This document shows, in pieces, positions 1 to 4,355 of a stretch of 5,277 nt of DNA; the stretch's first letter is position 1, and each line of letters starts with the position of its first letter. Source of the DNA: Thermoprotei archaeon (GTDB lineage: Archaea > Thermoproteota > Thermoprotei > Thermofilales > Thermofilaceae); the NCBI GenBank assembly GCA_003649495.1, contig QMRZ01000107.1, forward strand, positions 1 to 5,277, given 5' to 3'. A program made the translations under genes and the position numbers. Below the pieces are notes generated by a model that saw nothing but the letters and a program-made list of their open reading frames with translations, was not told where the DNA came from and did no database searches.

Positions 1-10
1 GCTGAGAGAT

Positions 11-24
11 GGGGAAACTTTAAG
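11..24 (+). promoter_or_regulatory. Probable archaeal promoter (BRE/TATA) of the tRNA-Leu gene
   Basis: A purine-rich stretch GGGGAAA (11-17), acting as a possible BRE, is followed by the TATA-like CTTTAAG (18-24). The centre of the box lies about 28 nt before the first base of the mature tRNA. With the usual archaeal spacing this places initiation a few nucleotides upstream of position 50. The assignment rests on motif and spacing only. Confidence 0.6.
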
Positions 25-82
25 CCCTTCCAGGAGTATTATCCACTGCGCGGGGGTGCCCGAGCCAGGTTAAAGGGGGCGG

Positions 83-103
83 TCCGGCACTGCCCGGGCC
101 TAG
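83..103 (+). other. tRNA intron 1 (21 nt, position 30/31) with BHB splice motif
   Basis: The cut sites follow from a complete bulge-helix-bulge. The central 4-bp helix is GGGC (77-80) with GCCT (98-101), including one G-U pair. The 5' bulge is G81 G82^T83 and the 3' bulge is A102 G103^A104. The inner helix is CCGG (84-87) with CCGG (94-97), closed by the 6-nt loop 88-93. Cutting after the second base of each 3-nt bulge, as the archaeal splicing endonuclease does, releases exactly 83-103 and joins G82 to A104, which restores the anticodon stem. The outer helix is weak (G76-C105, G75-T106). Non-canonical intron positions of this kind are known in Thermoproteota tRNAs. Confidence 0.85.
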
Positions 104-110
104 ACTCAAG

Positions 111-120
111 GAGGTGAGAT
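111..120 (+). other. tRNA intron 2 (10 nt, canonical position 37/38), minimal BHB
   Basis: The outer helix is the anticodon stem (79-82 plus 104, with 122-126). The central 4-bp helix pairs CTCA (105-108, tRNA positions 32-35) with TGAG (115-118). The 3' bulge A119 T120^A121 is cut in the expected place. The 5' cut, G110^G111, falls in the 6-nt terminal loop 109-114, because an intron this short leaves no inner helix. Removing 111-120 gives a regular 7-nt anticodon loop. The same length could be removed one base over (112-121, leaving G at position 38), but the bulge geometry favours 111-120. Confidence 0.8.
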
Positions 121-170
121 ATCCGCTGGCGTAGGCCTGCCCGGGTTCGAATCCCGGCCCCCGCACCACA

Positions 171-1235
171 TCATGCCTCACTCGACATGAGCCTAAAGTA
201 CAGGATAGCTGCTATCCCCCCACTCCTGCTCAGAAAGGCGCTCTCCTCAAGTGCTGATGGGATCACTACAACATCTTCAGCCACGCGCGACGCCTCCTCC
301 AACACCTCCAGCACCTCCTCCCGTCTACTGCTTAGTAGAGCCTCGTCCAACAGTAAGAGAATCTTCACAGCCCTGAACTCAAGAGCTCGCTTAACCTCGC
401 TCAAGCCTAGCGCCACCCTGCCTGGATCTCTACTTGCCAGCTCTAACAACTTCCTTAAGGCGTCTTTAGCTGGAGCTAGGCGAACCTCCTCAAACATGCC
501 CCGAGCCCTTTCATCTCTTAACAGCTCGTAAATGCCAGCTAGACCTCCCTCAGAGACCCTTGTGAAGCGCACCTTAAGCCTGGGCTTCACTGCAGTCACA
601 AGATCCCTCACTACTTCAAGAGCTAGCTGGGGAGCTGCGAACACCACGGCCCCTACCCCGCGCCCCTCTAGGGATTCTATCACCTTCTTGAGGCGGCTCT
701 CTAACTCCCTCCGTATCTGATCCTTGAAGCTTCCCTCTTTGCTGGGCCTGGGAAGCACCAGCGTCGAGATAACCTCCACCCCCTGCGGCCTCAGGAGGCC
801 TACTGCGAGCTCCCCATCTCCCACGCTCACCACTCCTAGAGGCTTTACCCGCGATGTAGCAATTCTCAGGATTCTGTAGTGGTGCTTGAGTACCGCAGCC
901 TTCTCAAGCTCCAGCTCCTCTCCAGGCCTTAAGGCTATGGTGTGGTGAGCGCCCTTGGCGTGGAGCCACTCGGGAGCCTCAACTATCACCCCGAGCACTC
1001 TTAGCGAGTCCGTGAATCTCTGGAACTCAACCTTCTTAACCCGCAGCGTCAGCCTAACCCGTACCCTCTCCCCCCTCTCAACTCCAGTAACCCTCTCGAC
1101 CTTTACCTGCCTCAGGGTCCACGCTGTCACTAGGTCGCCTGGGTCTATCAGGAGAGATGCGAAGTAGAGATCCTCGGGGGTCTCCAGCTGTAGCCTGACG
1201 CGGTGGTGGGCGTCGTCTAGCTCAAGTACCCTCAA
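171..1235 (-). CDS. pelA: Pelota/Dom34 ribosome-rescue and mRNA-surveillance protein
   Basis: Archaeal Pelota is an eRF1 paralogue that enters the A site of stalled ribosomes with aEF1A-GTP and, with ABCE1, splits them without hydrolysing peptidyl-tRNA. The 354 residues match the usual length of about 340-360. The N-terminal Sm-like domain (about 1-125) includes an FxRFTDSLRVLG-type segment at 71-82. The central eRF1_2-like domain (about 130-255) ends in GLAGIYELL (231-239), close to the usual GLNGIYELL. The C-terminal eRF1_3-like domain (about 256-354) has YGLEEV-like ALGLSEVKRALE (275-286), a DEALL segment (297-301) and the family's terminal motif SGGIAAIL (338-345). No GGQ motif is seen in the central domain, as expected for Pelota rather than aRF1. 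The start is TTG, overlapping the FKBP stop in TTGA, so translation is probably coupled. No clear Shine-Dalgarno site is visible. The gene ends 2 nt from the convergent tRNA. Recognition is from whole-protein similarity to the family and is firm. Confidence 0.95.
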   Translation of the reverse strand: MRVLELDDAHHRVRLQLETPEDLYFASLLIDPGDLVTAWTLRQVKVERVTGVERGERVRVRLTLRVKKVEFQRFTDSLRVLGVIVEAPEWLHAKGAHHTIALRPGEELELEKAAVLKHHYRILRIATSRVKPLGVVSVGDGELAVGLLRPQGVEVISTLVLPRPSKEGSFKDQIRRELESRLKKVIESLEGRGVGAVVFAAPQLALEVVRDLVTAVKPRLKVRFTRVSEGGLAGIYELLRDERARGMFEEVRLAPAKDALRKLLELASRDPGRVALGLSEVKRALEFRAVKILLLLDEALLSSRREEVLEVLEEASRVAEDVVVIPSALEESAFLSRSGGIAAILYFRLMSSEA

Positions 1236-1966
1236 GGCGTAGCCGCCTGAGCGCTAGGAGTCTCCTTCTCCTTAACCTCTCTCTCGAGAATTGTGGAGAC
1301 GAGCTTAATTCGTGTCACCTCCTTCACGTGCTTCTCGACGTCGCTCGCGAAGGCCTCCAGAGCTCGCACCAGCTCCCTCGAGTGCAGCAGCCTGAAGGGT
1401 AGCTCGAGGACGGCCTCTCCATTCTCAACCCTCACCTCAGCTCCCTCCAGGCGGCCCAGCCACTTCTCGAGGAACCCCTTCACCCTCTCCTCGGGAGCAC
1501 GCAACACCTTCACTAGCTTAACCTTATACACTACCTCCTTGCCCGCTAGGGGGTGGTTGAAGTCTATTATCACTCTGCCGCTCCCTACGCTCAGCACTAC
1601 ACACCTTTCGCCCCTGACCTCTACCTCCATGCCCACCCTCGGCACTATGCCCCTAGCCGAGAGCTCACGGGCTGGGAGGACTCTCACCTTTCCGGGATCC
1701 CTCTTCCCAAATGCCTTCTCGGGGGGTAGCACCACCTCTTTCTCCTCCCCCTCCTCCATCTCCTTGAGCACCTCCTCTAGGCCTGAGGGCAGCTCGCCGG
1801 AGCCCAGGACCACTAGGCGGGGGCCGTACTCAGCATCCTCACGATATATCCCTGCCTCCCTGGCTACCTCCTCAGACGTGGTCTCGACTACGCGTCCATC
1901 ATCCTTCAGCGATAGCGTGTAGTCGAGTAACACCACATCGCCCGGCTTGAGGGGCAAGCTCCTCAC
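1232..1966 (-). CDS. FKBP-type peptidyl-prolyl isomerase, SlyD-like, long archaeal form
   Basis: This cytosolic enzyme catalyses cis/trans isomerisation of Xaa-Pro bonds and has chaperone activity through an inserted flap. The first FKBP half spans residues 1-90: GDVVLLDYTL (9-18), the LGSGELPSGLEEVLKEM stretch (54-70) and PPEKAFG (81-87). The IF/insert domain (about 88-137) contains VRVLPARE and VGMEVEV. The SlyD signature DFNHPLAGK (135-143) then returns to the FKBP fold. Residues about 155-244 form the extra C-terminal domain of long archaeal FKBPs (244 residues in total, about the usual 230-260). There is no His-rich tail as in bacterial SlyD; the end is Ala/Pro/Lys-rich. The GTG start at 1966 lies about 25 nt from a TATA-like box at 1988-1995, implying a leaderless mRNA. 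An ATG at 1973-1971 is out of frame. It is the first gene of an operon with pelota, consistent with a joint role around nascent chains and stalled ribosomes (inference). Confidence 0.93.
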   Translation of the reverse strand: MRSLPLKPGDVVLLDYTLSLKDDGRVVETTSEEVAREAGIYREDAEYGPRLVVLGSGELPSGLEEVLKEMEEGEEKEVVLPPEKAFGKRDPGKVRVLPARELSARGIVPRVGMEVEVRGERCVVLSVGSGRVIIDFNHPLAGKEVVYKVKLVKVLRAPEERVKGFLEKWLGRLEGAEVRVENGEAVLELPFRLLHSRELVRALEAFASDVEKHVKEVTRIKLVSTILEREVKEKETPSAQAATP

Positions 1967-1986
1967 CGCACATCCTATATCACATG

Positions 1987-1995
1987 CTTTTTAAG
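1987..1995. promoter_or_regulatory. Single TATA box, probably serving both divergent genes
   Basis: CTTTTTAAG reads CTTAAAAAG on the other strand, so it is TATA-like both ways. Its centre (about 1991) lies 25 nt from the GTG of FKBP (first base 1966, - strand) and 26 nt from the ATG of the MIP18 gene (first base 2017, + strand). This is the archaeal TATA-to-start distance when the transcript begins at the start codon. The 50-nt gap holds no second box at a suitable distance for either gene. Flanking BRE sequences are not convincing on either side. Confidence 0.6.
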
Positions 1996-2016
1996 CGTGG
2001 TGGCAACCTCAAGCGC

Positions 2017-2370
2017 ATGAGCATGAGGGAGAAGGTGATTAAAGCGCTGAAGAAGGTGTACGACCCCGAGATCCCGATAAATATATACGACTTGGGGCTA
2101 GTCTACGGGGTCGAGGTCTACGGCTCGAGGGTTAAGGTGAGGATGACCCTTACAGCCCCAGGCTGCCCGATGGCCGCCTATCTTCCAGCGCTTGTTGAGG
2201 AGGTGATCAAGCAGGAGGTCCCAGAGGCGGAGGACGTAGAGGTGGAGGTCGTGTGGGATCCTCCCTGGAGCCCGCGTAGAGTGACTGAGGAGGGGAGGAG
2301 GAGGCTTAGGGAGATATTCGGCAGGGACATCGTTGAGGAGTGGATAAGGCGGGTGGAGGAGAGGCCATAA
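2017..2370 (+). CDS. MIP18/DUF59 family Fe-S cluster assembly factor (SufT/PaaD-like)
   Basis: Members of this family (bacterial SufT, PaaD, eukaryotic CIAO2/MIP18) help mature Fe-S proteins; the exact client is not deducible here. At 117 residues it is the normal size. The family motifs appear in order: DPEIP (16-20), NIYDLGLVY (22-30), TLTAPGCP (44-51) carrying the conserved Cys50 implicated in function, and VWDPPWSP (79-86). The rest is a charged helical tail. The ATG at 2017 is preferred because it lies 26 nt from the TATA-like box; a second in-frame ATG is at 2023. The open frame extends upstream to an ATG at 1984, but that extension would run through the box and adds residues the family lacks. 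It stands alone, with a new promoter before the next gene. The conserved WDPPWSP ending points to the SufT-like branch rather than PaaD of phenylacetate degradation, and no paa genes are nearby. Confidence 0.93.
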   Translation: MSMREKVIKALKKVYDPEIPINIYDLGLVYGVEVYGSRVKVRMTLTAPGCPMAAYLPALVEEVIKQEVPEAEDVEVEVVWDPPWSPRRVTEEGRRRLREIFGRDIVEEWIRRVEERP

Positions 2371-2412
2371 GCCCAGTACCCGCTGAGAGCTTGAGCACGT
2401 GGATTTACCAGG

Positions 2413-2420
2413 CTTAAATA
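2413..2420 (+). promoter_or_regulatory. TATA box of the geranylgeranyl reductase gene
   Basis: CTTAAATA has its centre 25.5 nt before the GTG at 2442 and 28.5 nt before the ATG at 2445. This implies a leaderless transcript starting at or next to the start codon. It sits in the 71-nt gap after the MIP18 gene, in which no T-rich terminator is visible. A nearer TTAAAA (2435-2440) is too close to the start codon to act as the box for this gene. Confidence 0.65.
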
Positions 2421-2441
2421 CCGCCTCCTCCGTGTTAAAAG

Positions 2442-3803
2442 GTGATGAGCGGCACGCCTAAATACGACGTACTGGTGGCGGGCGGCGGCGTCGCCGGCCT
2501 CTTCCTAGCATACCTCACGGCCAGAGCGGGGTTCACAGTCGCTGTAGTTGAGATGAAGAGTGAGGAAAAGGTTGGCGAGAAGGTGTGCGGAGATGCCGTT
2601 GGAGAGCACCACTTCAGGGAAGTAGGGCTGGAGCCTCCCCGCCTAGGTGTCGACGCTGTGGGCGTGTTTGAGGGCGTGCGCGTGTACTCTCCGAGCAAGA
2701 GATATTCCATAACTGCGAGGGGGAGGGGGTACGCGCTGGACAGGAGGGCATTTGGCAGGAGGCTACTGAAGATGGCTGCGGATGCGGGCGCCGAGCTCCT
2801 GGCGTCCCACGTCGTCGTTAAGCCGATCGTGGAGGGCGAGTGGGTTAGGGGCCTACGAGTTAGGGGGTCAGAGGGCCTTAGAGACCTGTACTCTAGGGTC
2901 GTGGTCGACGCTACAGGGGCTGCCGCGGCTGTTAGGACTAAGCTCCCCTCCCAGTGGTGGGTCGCATATAAAGCGCCACTCGAGGACTTCAATGCAGCGT
3001 ACAGGGTAGTTGCTGAAGTCGAAGAGGAGCAGGATCCCAGATACGCGCTGATATACCTGGATGTCGACATCGCCCCCGGCGGCTACTGGTGGTGGTTCCC
3101 TAAGGGCAGGCATGTCGTTAATGTGGGGCTGGGGGTCAAGGCGGGGACGGGTGAGAATCCTCGGGAGCGCTTTGAGAAGCGCTTAACCCCCTTCCTTGAG
3201 CGCGCTGGGGCTAAGATACTACACGCTGGTGGAGGCCTTGTGCCAACCCGGCGCCCCTCACCCTGCATGGTATGGAATGGGCTTGTAGCGGTGGGGGACG
3301 CCGCTTACACCGCCAACCCACTGCATGGTGGGGGGATAGGACCAGCATTGCTTAGCAGCTATCACGCAGCAGCGTACATAGCTAGCGCACTAGAGGAGGG
3401 GGAGGCGTCCATGGAGGCGCTATGGCCATACCAGGCTGCGTACATGAACTCCTACGGCGCTAAGCAGGCGGCGCTGGACGCTGCCAGGATCTACCTGCAG
3501 GCCCTCTCCAACGATGACCTGGAGTTCATTATAGAGAGAGGCATCGTAAGCGATGAGGAGCTAACGGTAATGGGCTATGAGGGGGAGATAGCTGGCAGCG
3601 TGCTCTCGAAAGCTCTCACAGCTCTCAAGTTCCTCAGGAGACCGAGCCTCCTGAGCGACTTAAGGAGCTTGAGGAGTTACGCGAGGAGGGCGAGGGATCT
3701 GCATGCACGCTTCCCCGAGTCCCCTTCAGGCTTCCCCCAGTGGTTCAGGGAGGTTGAGGGGCTCTTCATAGAGGTTAAGGCACGATTCTGGGGGCGCCGC
3801 TAG
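2442..3803 (+). CDS. Geranylgeranyl reductase family FAD-dependent protein
   Basis: The family reduces double bonds of geranylgeranyl chains, in archaea mainly to saturate the isoprenoid chains of ether membrane lipids, at the membrane surface. Counting from the GTG, a Rossmann FAD site shows GGGVAG (14-19) and E37 at the end of strand 2. The KVCGDAVG segment (47-54) corresponds to the family's conserved Cys-Gly region. D100-R101-R102 fits the DRxxFD-like motif. The second FAD motif is VVDATGA (154-160). The substrate-domain signature GYWWWFPKG (214-222) is the hallmark of GGR. The third FAD motif GDAAYTANPLHGGGIGPAL is at 285-303. No transmembrane segment is evident. The 453 residues are typical or slightly long, with an Arg-rich C-terminal helical tail. 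The GTG at 2442 and the ATG at 2445 are adjacent; promoter spacing fits GTG slightly better, but ATG is equally possible. The exact substrate (lipid, quinone or another prenyl compound) cannot be told from sequence. The next gene follows after 11 nt, probably in the same transcript. Confidence 0.93.
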   Translation: MMSGTPKYDVLVAGGGVAGLFLAYLTARAGFTVAVVEMKSEEKVGEKVCGDAVGEHHFREVGLEPPRLGVDAVGVFEGVRVYSPSKRYSITARGRGYALDRRAFGRRLLKMAADAGAELLASHVVVKPIVEGEWVRGLRVRGSEGLRDLYSRVVVDATGAAAAVRTKLPSQWWVAYKAPLEDFNAAYRVVAEVEEEQDPRYALIYLDVDIAPGGYWWWFPKGRHVVNVGLGVKAGTGENPRERFEKRLTPFLERAGAKILHAGGGLVPTRRPSPCMVWNGLVAVGDAAYTANPLHGGGIGPALLSSYHAAAYIASALEEGEASMEALWPYQAAYMNSYGAKQAALDAARIYLQALSNDDLEFIIERGIVSDEELTVMGYEGEIAGSVLSKALTALKFLRRPSLLSDLRSLRSYARRARDLHARFPESPSGFPQWFREVEGLFIEVKARFWGRR

Positions 3804-3808
3804 GGTGA
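3804..3808 (+). promoter_or_regulatory. Ribosome binding site deciding the TTG start of the LOG-like gene
   Basis: GGTGA (within GGGTGA, directly after the TAG stop of the preceding gene) matches the archaeal anti-Shine-Dalgarno sequence. It lies 6 nt before the TTG at 3815. An in-frame TGA at 3806-3808 blocks any earlier start, so TTG is the first usable start codon and this site supports it. It is the clearest Shine-Dalgarno start in the window, as expected for an internal operon gene. Confidence 0.65.
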
Positions 3809-3814
3809 CCATTC

Positions 3815-4321
3815 TTGGCCAGACACGCGAAGAAGTACGCAACCGTGATTGGAGGGAGCGTAGCCGACCCACACGCCTACAAGGTGGCTGAAGAGCTGGG
3901 CGAGCTGCTCGCCAGGGCGGGCTTCATAGTGGTCACGGGAGGCAGGGGTGGGGTGATGGAGGCTGTGTGCAAAGGAGCTAAGCGCGCTGGTGGCGTAACC
4001 GTGGGCATACTCCCAGGCCGTGAGCGGGGCGAGGCGAATCCCTTCGTTGACATAGCCATCCCCACGGGGATGTCACACGCGAGGAATGCACTAACGGTCC
4101 TTGCTGGAGATGTAGTGATAGTCGTCGATGGAGGAGCTGGCACTCTATCTGAGGTCGGCCTTGCGCTAGCATATGAGAAGCCAGTCATCGCCCTCAGGGG
4201 GAGCGGCGGGGTTGCGGACATCGTCGCAGGCAGAGTTATTGGAGGGCGGCGCGTGTACGCAGCTGATAGCCCAGACGAGGCTGTGGAGATGGCCATGGCA
4301 CTAGTCGCCTACACCTCTTGA
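3815..4321 (+). CDS. LOG/TIGR00725-like Rossmann protein (SLOG superfamily)
   Basis: This small cytosolic nucleotide-binding protein belongs to the group that includes LOG phosphoribohydrolases and molybdenum-cofactor-carrier-like proteins; the activity of this branch is not settled. The 168 residues are typical. VIGGS (11-15) is the first nucleotide-binding loop. TGGRGGVMEAVCKGA (41-55) is the family signature. ILPG (65-68) and IPTGMSHARN (82-91), with the conserved R90-N91, follow. GGAGTLSE (106-113) is the GGxGTxxE motif with the putative catalytic Glu113. The residue before GG is Asp instead of the Pro of classical PGGxGT LOG enzymes, as in TIGR00725-type relatives. The TTG start is supported by GGTGA 6 nt upstream. 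It lies 11 nt after the geranylgeranyl reductase gene and probably shares its transcript, though no functional link is obvious. A role in modified-nucleotide hydrolysis or cofactor binding is inference. Confidence 0.9.
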   Translation: MARHAKKYATVIGGSVADPHAYKVAEELGELLARAGFIVVTGGRGGVMEAVCKGAKRAGGVTVGILPGRERGEANPFVDIAIPTGMSHARNALTVLAGDVVIVVDGGAGTLSEVGLALAYEKPVIALRGSGGVADIVAGRVIGGRRVYAADSPDEAVEMAMALVAYTS

Positions 4322-4327
4322 GAGTCG

Positions 4328-4335
4328 TTTTAAGG
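4328..4335 (+). promoter_or_regulatory. TATA box of the winged-helix gene
   Basis: TTTTAAGG begins 7 nt after the stop of the LOG-like gene. Its centre lies about 24.5 nt before the GTG at 4356, the leaderless spacing seen for other genes here. A GGAGG at 4341-4345 lies 10 nt before the same GTG and could serve as a ribosome binding site if transcription comes from upstream, so the gene may be read both ways. Confidence 0.6.
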
Positions 4336-4355
4336 CTGGGGGAGGATCTGTAACT

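Larger units (their letters stand above)
50..168 (+). tRNA. tRNA-Leu (anticodon CAA), two introns, CCA encoded
   Basis: This class II tRNA decodes UUG. The acceptor strands GCGGGGG (50-56) and CCCCCGC (158-164) pair perfectly, followed by discriminator A165 and an encoded CCA (166-168). The D arm is CCC (59-61)/GGG (75-77) with GG at 68-69. The T arm is CCGGG/CCCGG (141-145/153-157) around TTCGAAT. A long variable arm with a GTAG tip (127-140) fits Leu. The anticodon arm closes only if two insertions are removed: GCGG (79-82) plus A104 then pairs with TCCGC (122-126), giving the loop CTCAAGA with anticodon CAA at 107-109. The spliced RNA is 88 nt including CCA, normal for tRNA-Leu. Discriminator A is typical of archaeal Leu tRNAs. 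An oddity is C at canonical position 10 (C59, pairing G77), where G is nearly universal. The 3' end lies 2 nt from the end of the convergent pelota gene. Confidence 0.93.

Noticed and set aside
110..117. A perfect Shine-Dalgarno-like GGAGGTGA
   Set aside because: It lies across the 3' exon junction and intron 2 of the tRNA, and no start codon with an open frame follows at a usable distance. The TGAG part is explained by pairing with the anticodon loop.
83..121. Reading the tRNA as having a single intron
   Set aside because: No single excision leaves both a 5-bp anticodon stem and a 7-nt loop with a Leu anticodon after U33. Two excisions restore GCGGA/TCCGC and loop CTCAAGA exactly.
187..720. 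Open frames on the + strand opposite pelota
   Set aside because: Their products are Ser/Thr/Arg-rich, low complexity and without recognisable motifs, while the opposite strand encodes a full conserved Pelota. They are antisense shadows in GC-rich DNA.
1293..1922. A 209-residue open frame on the + strand opposite FKBP
   Set aside because: It is Ser/Thr/Pro-rich with no domain, and it lies entirely within a well-conserved FKBP gene on the other strand.
1975..1980. CTATAT as an alternative TATA box between the divergent genes
   Set aside because: It is only about 12 nt from the FKBP start and about 39 nt from the MIP18 start, so neither distance fits an archaeal promoter for a leaderless start.
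1984..2016. An upstream ATG giving an 11-residue longer MIP18 protein
   Set aside because: The extension would translate the TATA-like box itself and adds residues absent from the family, whereas the ATG at 2017 sits at the right distance from that box.
2435..3070. A 211-residue open frame on the - strand opposite the geranylgeranyl reductase gene
   Set aside because: Its composition is biased and motif-free, and the + strand here carries the FAD-binding and GGR motifs.
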